A stretch of 32,649 bases of DNA from Lactifluus volemus (lineage: Eukaryota > Basidiomycota > Agaricomycetes > Russulales > Russulaceae), in NCBI GenBank assembly GCA_022376515.1, contig WTXI01000378.1, positions 1-32,649 on the forward strand, written 5' to 3'. Positions 10,840-21,605 of this stretch are shown piece by piece (position 1 is the stretch's first letter; each line of letters begins with the position of its first letter). Under the pieces are notes generated by a model, which had not been told where the DNA came from, did no database searches, and saw only the letters and a list, made by a program, of their open reading frames with translations. The translations under genes and the position numbers were made by a program.

Positions 10840-11494
10840 CACGTGGTTGTGTCTGGCGGCCCGGATACCCACAGGCCTTTCTTCCTTCTTCAATTCGTGC
10901 TGCTTTTTTCGTTTTCCAAGACGTTGTCTGCGTACGGAAAATACCACAATCTAATATAGTACTCGGCACTTTGAGTTGAGTCGACTGACGGCCAAACCTC
11001 TTTCTGTGTTCGTCAACCTCTCTCACTCTTCCCCTGCATAAAACAGGGCTACTCGTCCTGCGCTGAACCCCCAAAGAAATTCGACTGGCACGCGTCTCGC
11101 TCGTCTTCCTATCCATCTTCGAAAATCTCTACGAGCTCATTCGCGCAACTTACCGAGCAGGCTTGCAACATCATCTTGCACGTTTTCGCGAAGCTTGTCC
11201 CCATCGTCACTGGTGAATCGCTACCCAATCCAACACCTTCTCGTCTTCCACAGCTAAGGTTGGGCATGGGCTAAGCACCATTCACCATCAGTGAGTTCTC
11301 AGCGTCTGGAAAGAAGGCGAATCGTATTCTTCATCCTGTGGACATTACCCACCGCAGAAGGCACAATTTTCCAACACCAGCAACAGGAGGCATGGCAGTT
11401 TCTGGGACTGAATAAGTTGTGATGCATTATTCCAGTGCACTACAACTTATTCAAACCCAGAAAGTGTGTATGAAACTTAGGAAACTATAATGTA
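10840..11494. repeat. Dispersed ~0.6 kb repeat, copy 2
   Basis: Partner of the repeat at 2015-2622, same orientation, diverged by substitutions and indels. It retains a stretch near 11235-11305 that copy 1 lacks, and it carries an inverted-repeat insertion at 11399-11463 absent from copy 1. Copy 2 is not followed by MET5 sequence, so the repeat and the MET5 relic are separate units. Confidence 0.7.
11399..11463. repeat. 65-nt inverted repeat, MITE-like insertion
   Basis: Arms 11399-11420 and 11442-11463 (22 nt, 20 matching) flank a 21-nt loop. The flanking sequence aligns with copy 1 of the dispersed repeat around 2600, where this hairpin is missing, so it looks inserted. No clear target-site duplication can be defined because the flanks have diverged. 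Confidence 0.7.
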
Positions 11495-11735
11495 TTACCA
11501 TGCAGCAGTAAGTTACCTCAGCGACAAGAAGGGAGTGAACAACTTGAGTTGACATGACCCTGGAGAGATTCAACACAAGACAGGATCGTATGAAACAGGG
11601 ATGTGAGTCAGTTGTCGGGATTGGCGATACCTTGAGGATGTTGAAGGAACGTAACTGTAGATTATCATTCTCGTTGTTATGAGTACAGGTACATTATTGT
11701 CAGCAATGATGGAACCACACTGGGACACGCGCCGC
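11495..11735. other. Spacer downstream of PLD-A
   Basis: No gene or repeat recognised. It lies beyond the 3' end of the minus-strand PLD-A and would hold its 3' untranslated region. It is not similar to the corresponding flank of PLD-B, so the duplication covers little beyond the gene. Confidence 0.5.
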
Positions 11736-14357
11736 CTAGAATCCTCCAGTGCCGCGAACCCTCCCTATCAAGTTACCCAGACCTTTCAACCTCTTGACGA
11801 AGCTGCTCGCCGTCACTCCACTTGCCTGAATAACTTCACCATCTTCGCCGCGCCATACACCATCGCTGTCGCTGACCCGCCCATACAGCCGCGTGTTCTG
11901 ATTTGCGTCAAGAGCACGTTGCCACGCGCTGACCAACTCCGGTGAGTCGACCATAATGTTGGCCTCCTGCGAATGAAACCAGGACTGTGTATCTATATGT
12001 ATATCCACGTCCAAGATCGACCTTTTCTCAGACTCTCACGATGTGCGAGACGAGAAATAATTAGTGCTCGTACCTTGGTTTCCATTGCCGAGGATGGCAA
12101 TCTCATCGTCCACTGCCATGAACTTTACTGCAAGCAAGCAAAAGAAAAGTCAGATCCCCATCAACTTGTGAATCATATTAACATAGTAGCCGGACACGAG
12201 GCGCACCGTGACAATTCCGTTTCTTTAATGCCGCGTTGAGTGGCTTCGTTTGGTCTTTGGCCGTATACCAGAACACCTCGAGATGCTTCTCTGCACCATT
12301 TTCTTCCGAATTAAGCGTATTGTACATCTTGTGTACTACCTCTTCGTTCGTGCCACCTTGAAAGGGTATTGCTTCACCCAGGTCGTTAAAACCAAGGTCT
12401 AGGTAGAGTGTCACCTGGACGCCGCGCCTGCAGGCGTCCAGGGTACCAGCAACAATAGGTGATGCATTAAACGTTGGGGTTTGACTAAAATCGCCCACTC
12501 AGAGGGTGCCCTACCAACGAAAACTGGTGGAACGGACATGAAGACGCTCTTCTGGGCGTAACGCACAGCGCTTAGCCAAGCGACGTCTTGTGGATGTTGG
12601 AGAACGTGATAATGCCCGGGTCCTAACCACCGAGACAACAGTGGCACGCATTGGTGTTAAGGTATCTGGTCTCAAAGGCAGGAAAAAGGCTCACTTCCAG
12701 TGGGAGACCTGTTGACCATGGCGATGGGTACAGGATTGTGCGGCTCGTGCAATATATATGGGCGAAAGTCACTCAGCATGTCCTCCTCACCGCATTCTTG
12801 CGCTGTTCCCTGGCCGTCAAATGCCCTCATGTCCGGAAGTAGTCCAGCCTCTATACTGGTGGAGCCACTTCCGACGCCGATAGAACACGTATCAGGTTTC
12901 TCTAACAAGTTGGCCTGGGCATGGTCCTCATCCCGTCCAGGATTATCCGATTCTGATGGACGAGAAGCGGTATTCGTACCGACGACATTGGGAGTGGTGA
13001 CTGCTAAACGTTTATAAATCCTGCCAAACCGACTCGAAGCGTGTCCTAACCTCGGGGGTTGGCACAGGCGTTGGGAAGAACGGCCGTATTCAAGTGCATT
13101 TCTTCCATCTCGCTTCTCTGGTTCTCAAGCCCGGAACCGATCTCTCCACGATCTCCTAGATTCACTCTACTGCTGGGGGAGGGAGCTTGCATGCTCGAAT
13201 GCTCGGAAATGAGATCTCCACGCTCCTCGTCTGCTGTCACATGATTCATGCGGTCACAACGTTGTGTCAGACTATGTGCGTTGGGCTGCGCTTCATTTCC
13301 TGCGCGTTGTCCCTGGAAGTAGGAACGTGTCGCCTCGGACATTGCTTCTGGATCAATGTCTGCATGTAATCTCAAGACAGAGCGTAAACGCGTGCAAGGG
13401 AAGACGCCCATTTAAGGCCTTCATTATTCTCCTGGAACCTGTAAACCTCAGGACATGTTGGCGGTTTCGTAAGGAGAGGTAGTGGGGGATTCATCGCGCT
13501 TGACCAGGTTAACAATGCCATGTCATAAATGCTTTCGACAATCGGGCCTTCCAGGTGAACCATCATCTCTATATTGGGACGATCTTGCACGTTGTTACTA
13601 TTCAGACATGCCACCCGACGATCGACGACTAGGTATTTCGCGTGGAACGTCCCAAGAAGAGGGTGGTGATAATTGACAACCTCAAGAGAAATCCCTGGAA
13701 TCTCGTCCTCAGATGGTAAGCCTATTCTGCTCCAGTAAACTGGGTCGACGATAATACGGTTCTTCACCGCTTGCCTGAGGTTTCCTCGGTCATACATAAG
13801 TTTCATCACCACCTTCTCTCCGCCACGCGCTCTCACACGCTTGGAGAGCTCACGGAGTGAGTCAGCAATAATGCTAGAGGACAGTGATGCTTCCCAGTAA
13901 TTTGTTGCGAGGATTATTTCGGCCTCCGCCCGTACAATGAGGTTTGCGTAATGTCGCATTATGTCGGGGATAACAGAGATAACGGAGAGTGGAATAACAC
14001 CAGAACTGCCGAGGAGAGGGGGAGATACGAGGCCGGCAAGTGGGTTGGTATCCAATGTATGCAGGACGTCGTTATAGATCTGCTTAGAAATTACAAAAGG
14101 TCTGGAAGAGGACAATGGGAGCACACCAGTAAAAATAAATGGCTCGGTGTACGTGGAAAGTTCCCGCACTTTGCTACGACATCAAATTGGTCTGGGCTAC
14201 CATGTAAAGGGTCATTTGGGCGCTGCATGATTCGGGTACAGCGACTTTTGAAGAGCCGTTTAACTAGCTTTGAGACGGGTTGGTCTGGGTCTTCTGCCAG
14301 AGCAGCAATTAACGTTTTCGGAGATGTGCAAAGCTCGAAGACGTGTCGGGAAACCAT
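11736..14357 (-). CDS. HKD-family phospholipase D-like protein, copy A (possibly broken)
   Basis: Paralogue of the gene at 18091-20236, with the same intron positions. Exons in transcript order: 14357-14127, 14079-13439, 13370-13051, 13000-12695, 12622-12538, 12484-12207, 12127-12074, 11992-11736, which sum to an open 723-residue frame. Both HKD motifs are present: HAKYLVVD (H223, K225, D230) and, across the intron at 12206-12128, HVKFMAVD (H620, K622, D627). The family cleaves phosphodiester bonds of phospholipids through a His-linked intermediate formed by the two motifs. Compared with B, A has a linker about 130 residues longer before SDFRPYILHEPHNPVP and lacks 7 nt near 13380, giving an in-frame TGA. 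The frame survives only if a 68-nt GT...AG segment (13438-13371) is spliced out; B has no intron there. Otherwise A is a recent pseudogene. Confidence 0.8.
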
Positions 14358-14656
14358 GCTCTCGTGTGGGCCTCATGCTGCCAGGTGTGGGGCTGGTGAC
14401 ATGATAACCTTAACCTAGTCCAGCAATCGTTGAAGGATTAGGATTTAATTCGAAACTAATAGCGATTGAAGATGTAATCGAATCTGCATGACTTGTCCCT
14501 ATATTAGTGAGAGAAAAAAAGATTTCAACACAACCAGATCACTCCCATTACGCGCGAAAAATCTGTCTCAATCCAAGTGGCCTCATAAATGGAAGTCTGG
14601 AACACCCCGTTTTTGGCTTGAGGTTTGTGTGAATAATATGTGATGGACACCGTCCC

Positions 14657-14712
14657 TCTCGTACTCGACCTCAAGGTCTATCTGTCCGTAGACTTCGAAG
14701 TCGAGTACGAGA
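14657..14712. repeat. 56-nt inverted repeat, 8-nt loop
   Basis: Arms of 24 nt (14657-14680 and 14689-14712) match at 21 positions; the three differences are transitions. It would fold as a stable hairpin in RNA or a cruciform in DNA. Confidence 0.85.
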
Positions 14713-14851
14713 GTCCGCCGCAGCGCTTTTCGCCGTTTGCGGCCGTGGAAAGACATTGCACGTGATGTCACGTGGAAAAACCCTCTCCCGAGTCCCGCTG
14801 CCAATTACTAGTAGGACACATGTTCAACACATCGAATGGCGGGCAATAGAT

Positions 14852-14892
14852 CATGGCCGCCCAACGCTACGGTGTAGTGTTGAGCGGCCATG
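14852..14892. repeat. 41-nt palindrome, 3-nt loop
   Basis: Arms 14852-14870 and 14874-14892 (19 nt, 17 matching, two transitions) flank GGT. It directly abuts the next palindrome with no spacer. Confidence 0.85.
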
Positions 14893-14941
14893 CACATGCC
14901 TCTGATATCATGTGTGGCACGCACGATATCAGAGGCATATG
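14893..14941. repeat. 49-nt palindrome, 1-nt loop
   Basis: Arms 14893-14916 and 14918-14941 (24 nt, 21 matching, three transitions) around a single G. Together with 14852-14892 it makes a tandem pair of hairpins. Confidence 0.85.
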
Positions 14942-16165
14942 AATGTTCATCTGTTGCACCTCAAGTGCCTATCGACATGGCCACAAAGCTGTGTGGGCTC
15001 TTTTCCGATGGTGCTGGCGCAGCTAGTGGTGTCACGATATTGATAGGCATTGGAGACGAGAGAGTCAGGATGATGATGAAAACTTACTAAGACCCACGCG
15101 GACTCAAAGGGTGACTTGTAAAGCATCGGGCGCGACGGGCGCATCGGTCGCCACGCAGCCGAGCAACACGGAAGGCCTCCAGCTGTAGCATGCGGTTCAC
15201 GTGGTTTTATTGCGTGTTTTATTCGTTTTCGTTTTCTCCCCTGGCTGTCTAGCTTTGTGAAATGAATTACCTCCGCTGCGCTCTTTACTTTCCTTCTGCA
15301 CCAAGTAACACAAGCACTAGCGCATCCACGGAGATAGCGGAGTAGAGACAGGACTTCCCTGTGGCGCATGGGCTCCGCATGCACGCATATTTGTCTCTGC
15401 CTTCGGTGTTTCATGTCCCTGCTAAGTTAGTGGCTCTGGCACTTCTTTCGCTTGTCTTTGGCTCGCTTGTTGACCACTTAGTGATGACCACAGAACGACT
15501 TTCTCTCTTTCGCCAATACTGCTCCACTCACTTGATCTCTGTAGCTCTCCTCGTCAACCGATCATCTGGAGAGGCATGAAGAGATTCCCGGTGCGTCGTC
15601 TCTATCGAAGCACCCTTTCAATCCCATTCCCCTTTCACCCATTTCTATTCGCTTTCCAACTTTCCCTATTCCTTTCTGGCCCTGGTGCCTGCTCCATGCT
15701 TGTCGTGCCGCGGTGGCAACGTGGGGCAGACAACCAGCGCGACAGGAGGGTTACGGTTAAATATCATATTTGTCGTAGAATCGTCATTGTTATCATTTAT
15801 CTCATTGTTAGACGTGGACCGAACATGTTCGCTTCAGAATTTTTGAGACTCGGCCTACATTCCTTGGGGGGCTGATCGGGGGCTCGTCGATTCCATCAGT
15901 CATGCTACCGGCACTGGAGAATGGTCGGTTGGTCGCATTGTAGTCGGATGCCGCCACGAATGCGATTCGAAGCGGTTACTAGTGCGATGGAAGGAACGTC
16001 GGAGGAATGAAGGCATGCGATGATTGCCCTCAATGAGAATTAGCAGAATGTAACGAGCGGTATTCTTCCCAGATGAGTGAGCATATAACCCTGGAGAGAC
16101 CCCCAAGCCAAAGCAGGATTGTATGGAGCAGGAATCGAAGGAAGAGACGGGAAATAGGGTACAGA

Positions 16166-16174
16166 TATATAAAG
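16166..16174 (+). promoter_or_regulatory. TATA box of the NAPE-PLD-like gene
   Basis: TATATAAAG lies about 50 nt upstream of the start codon at 16225. The match is close to consensus and the spacing leaves a short leader. Confidence 0.55.
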
Positions 16175-16224
16175 AGTGCCTTTGAGTTGTTTGGCCGAGA
16201 CGTGATTGGATAGGCTGTCAAATC

Positions 16225-17984
16225 ATGTCAGAAACGGCCGCGGCGATGCAGAAGACAATGCGCCCGAGTCCGAATCCTGAACATCACGCCAACGATACCC
16301 GGACCTTATTTCACAACCCATGGATGGTCGCAGAGTCCACCGATGCTCCTCCTTCCAACTCGACCCAGGCCACCACATCTTCTTACAGGACCGCGTTATC
16401 CGGCTTCCGTCTCCCCTCTATATCCTTACAACGCGTCCGCACGTCCGACACACATCCCCATCCACCCGTCAAGGTCATCAAACCCGATTGGGGCCACTCA
16501 GCTAATGTTTCCGAGCCGAATGTCAAGGCGACGTGGCTAGGACATGCAGTACGTTCGCCCCGTCCCACAGCTTTCTAAAAAATTCTGTATTCCCAGTGTT
16601 TCGCCAACCGCCTCTTGACGTATTTTTATTAAGAGCTTTCTGGTCGAGTTTCCGCGTGTTTTCGAACCCGCAGGCCTGGATGACGAACCACCTCGCGTCT
16701 TGTTCGACCCCATCTTTTCTGACACTGCTGGCCCCTCTCCTTGGATTGGTATTGGACGCCGTCTGCCTCCTCCATGTACCGTTGCCGAGCTGCCAGAGTT
16801 TCAATTCGTGGTATACTCTCATAACCAGTGCGTTCCCTACCTTTCAAAGCGTTATTCTTCCCTAATGAGTGGTTAAAACACGTGCAGCTATGACCATCTA
16901 GACCTCCCCACACTGCTACAAATATATGCGTTGCGCCGCGAGCGTGTACATTTTCTCGTCCCTCTCGGTCAGTTTCTGTTAATCAATTACCCCCCGCTTC
17001 GCATTTCTGATAGTCGTGCAAAGGTAACAAAAAATGGTTCGAAGAGACCGGGATCCCAGCTGCTCAAGTTACAGAGCTCGATTGGTGGGATGAAGTCACA
17101 TTGTCAACTCGTCCTCATTCGGATCAGAAGCTCACGTTCGTATGTACGCCAGCACAACATAGGAGTGGTATGTGCAGTTTCTATTTTCCCCTCGGGGCCC
17201 CGGGTCTAGATTGAGGCCTTCAGGTCGCGGTATATTGGATAACTGGACGACCCTCTGGGCCAGCTGGGTCGTTCAACAATCATTTTCCAGCCCCCCAGGA
17301 GGCCGTGCCTCCGTATATTTTGCGGGGTAACCTTTATTCTCCTCTCCTTCTCTCGGCTTGACCCCACCTTGTCCTCAGTGATACAGGGTATATGACAACA
17401 ACTGGCCCATGTCCCATCTTTGAAGGTCAGTCCGCCTCCCGAGTTCCAGATCCCTTTTCTGCAATACACTGACACGGTTTTCCAAAAAAAACTTAGAGAT
17501 CGGTTCCAAATACGGGCCCTTTGACATCGCAATGATTCCCATCTGGCGTGGCGGCACCCTCTCCTTTATCGCCCGCCTCGGCTTCCGCGTGCGCCTCTCT
17601 CCGACATCTGTCTCCAAGCTGTTTCTTTTCCTCTGATCCCCCACACAGCTCGTTCACACCCCTGAATCACTTCTCGCCGCGTACCACGCGACGCCGGCTC
17701 AGGCACTGCGCATACATGGCGCGGTGCGCGCCCGTCACTCGCTCGCTATGCACTTTGCCACGTTTGCGGGAAGCGACGTCGAGGCGCTCGACCCGATCGC
17801 CGAGCTCGAACAGGCCAAGCGCGAGATGGCCACAGATCCACAGGGAAACGGCGAATTACTAGTCGTTGGTGATTGGTGGGCGGAAGGTGGGATGGGTATC
17901 ATCGATGTCGGAGAGACCGCGGTGGTGCGGATTGACGACGACACCTTGGAGTCTTCGTTGGAGGAACGTGACACCGTAGATTAG
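16225..17984 (+). CDS. NAPE-PLD-like metallo-beta-lactamase-fold phospholipase
   Basis: Complete 439-residue gene. Exons 16225-16548, 16634-16827, 16888-16967, 17024-17167, 17224-17326, 17379-17425, 17497-17588, 17649-17984; all phases agree. The family (N-acyl-phosphatidylethanolamine phospholipase D; yeast Fmp30 is the fungal relative) hydrolyses NAPE to N-acylethanolamine plus phosphatidic acid with a dinuclear zinc centre. Seen motifs: KPDWG before VKATWLGHA, RVLFDPIFSD, the metal motif H171-N-H-Y-D-H176 assembled across an intron, TELDWWDEV, CTPAQH245, FAGDTGY (D283), IPIWRGGTLSFI, and MHFATFAG (H363). Residues 1-80 are variable and basic/Ser-rich, which would suit a targeting region, but I see no clear presequence cleavage site. 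The usual Cys after WLGHA is Ser here. It converges with PLD-B, stop to stop 106 nt apart, and is transcribed away from PLD-A. Confidence 0.93.
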
Positions 17985-18090
17985 CGTTCCATTAAATTAC
18001 AGCGTATTATATGGTCAGTATATAGGATTCATTATTTGTCCGGTCTTGCGGGGTAAAATTGGGGTATCGCAGCTGTACTGCACTTGCATG

Positions 18091-20236
18091 TTAGAATCTT
18101 CCACTGCCGCTAATCCTCCTCATCAGGGTCCACAGGCCCTTCAGCCTCTTGACGAAGCTGCTCGCCGCCACTCCACTTGCCTGAATAACCTCACCGTCGT
18201 TGCCGCGCCACACACCATCAATGTCGCTGACCCGCCCATACAGACGCGTGTTCTGGTTCGCGTCAAGAGCACGTAGCCACGTGCTGACCAGCTCGGGCGA
18301 GTCGACCATAATGTTAACTTCCTGTGAGTGGAACCACGACTGCGTATCTACATGACGTCCAAGGTCGGATTTCTCAGCTTTCTGTACGAGGTGAAAAAAT
18401 TAACTAGTCCTCGTACCTTGATTTCCGCTGCCAAGTATGGCAATCTGATCATCCACTGCCATGAATTTTACTGCAAGCAAAGCGACATTAACAACGTATT
18501 AGCATCGTAACGTAACCAGACAGGAGGCGCACCGTGGCAATTCCGTTTCTTTAATGCCGCACTGAGCGGCTTTGTTTGGTCTATGGCCGTATACCAGAAC
18601 ACCTCGAGATGCTTCTCTGCACCATTTCCCTCCGAATGAAGCGTATTGTACATCTTGTGTACAACCTCTTCGTTTGTGCCACCCTGAAATGGTATTATCT
18701 CGCTCTGGTCGTTAAAACCAAGATCTAGGTAGAGTGTCACCCGGACGCCGCGCCTGCAAGCATCCAGCACACCGGAAACGATGGGCGACGCATTAAATGT
18801 TGGGGTTTGACTATGCCCGCATATACAACAACTCAGCGTGTGCTCTAGCGGCTAATGAACGAAAATAACGTAGCACGGACATGAAAACGCTCTTTTGGGC
18901 GTAACGCACGGCGCTAAGCCAAGCGACATCTTGTGGGTTTTTGTGAACCTGATAATGGCCGGGTCCTCACCGAAACAAACGCAACACGTGAGCGTTTAAT
19001 ATCTCTGGTATGAATAGCGGGGCGAAAGACTCACTGCCCTTGGGAGACCTATTGACGATGGCGATGGGAACGGGATCGTGCGGCTTGTGCAATATATGTG
19101 GGCAAAAGTCGCTCGACGTGCCCCCGTTGTGACAACGTTCTTCCGGGACTGTTGCAATGGGCTGGATACCCTGTGCTTCATTTACTGCGCACTGTCCCTG
19201 AAGGTAAGCACGTGTCGCTTCGGACATTGCTTCTGGATCGATGTCTGCATGTGATCTCAGGAACCAGGAATCAATGTGCATGCTTGCAAGAGAAAACATA
19301 CACTTCAGGTCTTCATTATGCTTCTGGAACTTGTAAACAGCGGGATACTTTGGCGATTTCGAAACGAGAGGCAGTGGGGGACTCATCGCGTTTGACCAGG
19401 TTAACAATGCCATGTCATATATGCTTTCTACGATTGGGCCTTCCAGGTGAACCATCATCTCCACATTGGGGCGATCTTGCACGTTGTTGCTATTCAGGCA
19501 TGCCACTCGACGATCGACAACTAGGTATTTCGCGTGGAACGTTCCGAGAAGAGGGTGGTGGTAGTTGACAACTTCGAGAGAAATCCCTGGAATCTCGTCT
19601 TCGGATGGTAAGCCTACTCTGCCCCAATAAGCGGGGTCGACAAGAATCCGATGCTTCACCGCTTGCTTGAGGTTTCCTCGGTCATACATCAACTTCATGA
19701 CCACCTTCTCTCCGCCACGCGCTTCCACAGACTTGGAGAGCTCGCGGAGCGAGTCGGCAATAATACCCGAGGACTGGGACAACTCCCAGTAATTTGTCGC
19801 GAGGATTATTTCGGTCTCCGCGCGTACAATGAGGTTTGCGTAATGTTTCATTATGTCGGGGATAACAGAGATGATGGAGAGTGGAACGACACCAGAAGTG
19901 CCAAGGAGAGGGGGAGATACGAGGCCGGCAAGTGGGTTGGTATCCAATGTATGCAGGACATCGTTATAGATCTGCCCATGAAATTGCAAAAAGACTCAAA
20001 AGAAGGCGGTGAAAACGCACCTGTAAAAATATACCACTCGGTCGGTATGGAAAGTTTCCGCACTTTACTACGAGGTCTCGTCCGTCTCGCGAAGGAGGGA
20101 CATTTGGGTGCTCCTTGTTTGCGGTATTGTATAGTCGACTGGCTAGCTTTGAGACGGGTTGGTCTGGAGCTTTTTCCAGAGCAGCAATTAAAGTGTTTGG
20201 AGAGGTACAAAGCTCGAAGACGTGTCGGGAAACCAT
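18091..20236 (-). CDS. HKD-family phospholipase D-like protein, copy B
   Basis: Intact paralogue of copy A. Exons in transcript order: 20236-20021, 19971-19035, 18965-18881, 18810-18533, 18470-18417, 18347-18091; phases close to 608 residues. The start ATG at 20236 opens MVSRHVFELCTSP, identical in A. HKD motif 1 is HAKYLVVD (H218, K220, D225) followed by LNSNNVQDRP. Motif 2, HVKFMAVD (H505, K507, D512), is completed across the intron 18532-18471 and followed by GSGNQDTQSWFHSQE. Both are typical of soluble PLD-superfamily hydrolases, which act on phospholipid head groups. Splicing at 18880-18811 restores SVFIQTPTFNASP. No signal peptide or membrane segment is evident. Substrate unknown; a nuclease or transferase role within the superfamily cannot be excluded. 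Confidence 0.88.
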
Positions 20237-21329
20237 GCCACTAGCAGGGCTGGTTGGGCCAGCTGCTGGATAAAATGCCCCGTCTTTCTCTGCTAATTGC
20301 CAGTTGGTAACACCCCCTCTCAATAAATGCGTTAGACACTGACCTGAGATGCCCCTTTTGAGAAGGCCAGGACAGAGGGTATGATGGACTTGGAAGGACT
20401 GGTGTCGATGTCACAGCGTTCAAGGCGAGGTTGATGAAACCCCTCTGTACAGTGGTGACGTATTGTTATTGCCACTGCTGAGATGCGACCGCCGCGCCGC
20501 TGCTGCTTGAAAGCTTGAAAAAGCTTGAATCATCGACTTGCGGATCGTTGATGTCGAATTATGGAGTAGCGGGCCGGTCCTGACGGGCCGGATTCCCGTA
20601 GGTCACCTGGACCGTACAGTAACAAGCCCCTTTATACCCACCCTCCAGCACTACATTGCACTCTACCTGTGGAGCTTAGCTTCCTAATGTTATAGTTGGG
20701 ACCATCTCCCAGTCTAGGGACTCTAGGAAGAATGACAACTGGAGACAGGAGATTAACATAAGTCTTATTCTTTCCAGGACTTTTTCTTAGCCTACTACGA
20801 CATGGGGGAGGGTATAGAGACCATCAAGCCGAACACTTCTCACCGGGGATGGCATGGAAATCGTGATGCCACTCAGCTGCCATGAGCTACCGTAGCGCAG
20901 GCAAAGCCTTTTTCCCCCCCCGGAAAGCGATCGACACGTTGGTCAGGTAACGGTGCAGAGATATGAAGTGGCACTAGTACAAATGGCCCATTTTTTAGAC
21001 TCCCAAGTTGTAAGTGAAACAAAGATAGATTACCACTAAAACATATACATTCATCCAAACAGTCCATGTGAGAAAACTTTAATTTCAAGTTGGCGCAATA
21101 TCACATACTAGCAACGCTGCAACAGATTTGATTGTGACCACGACAACGAAAACAGTGCCATTTCACCGGGCTGACTCGGAGAAAGAGAAGACATACCGAT
21201 CTCAGCGGTATTACCGTCACCGCTAGTTATTCGCTTCCACTAGCGCTGTGCTATCATCGACCCTTCAAGTGGCCCTCTGGTTCGAGACTTCGAGCCCATC
21301 TGACCAAATCTATCCAAGACTTTCCTTGT
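20237..21329. other. Gene-free stretch upstream of PLD-B
   Basis: Presumably holds the PLD-B promoter. A TATA-like element (minus strand, near 20630-20637) is about 395 nt upstream of the ATG, far unless a leader intron exists. No coding region is supported. Confidence 0.45.
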
Positions 21330-21605
21330 TTGGGTATGTGTGTTTGTCCACTGTTTTGGGCGCTTTCTTCCCAGGGTCAGACAGACGGGTGGACTCACGA
21401 GATACAACGCAACGTCATGACAATCGAGTTCGCATGCCACGACGAGGGTCATGCGATATTCAATCCACGACGATTCACAGAGCTCCGAATACTCGCAAGA
21501 TCCGCCTTCTGCCAGTGGCACTGTCCTCGTGATAATCGGACATCTGTGTTTCTCAACACACCAGATGTATGCTGTGGCAGCTGCACACCATGCTTTGTAC
21601 CGTGA
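21330..21605 (+). other. Cys-rich coding fragment, possibly a helicase-tail relic
   Basis: A 91-codon frame carries a Cys/His pattern (CHDEGH, CQWHC, CCGSCTPC) at its end. The spacing of FCQWHC and VCCGSCTP recalls the C-terminal Cys cluster of RecQ-like helicases found in fungal mobile and subtelomeric elements, but no helicase motifs are nearby. A clean 41-nt GTATGT...CCAG intron (21334-21374) could lie in its 5' part. Either a small unrecognised gene or a degraded fragment. Confidence 0.2.

Larger units (their letters stand above)
14358..16165. other. Gene-poor spacer with palindrome cluster
   Basis: Lies between divergently transcribed PLD-A and the NAPE-PLD-like gene, so it should contain both promoters. 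I see three palindromes (14657-14712, 14852-14892, 14893-14941) and no convincing gene. Frames of up to 155 codons on the minus strand (14947-15414) have no family signature. Confidence 0.5.

Noticed and set aside
14947..15414. 155-codon minus-strand frame
   Set aside because: No family signature, no supporting splice logic, and unusual composition for a conserved protein; treated as chance.
19651..20244. 197-codon plus-strand frame (and 13951-14418, 19098-19568)
   Set aside because: Antisense to conserved exons of the PLD-like genes; the minus-strand frames carry the HKD motifs and consistent splice sites.
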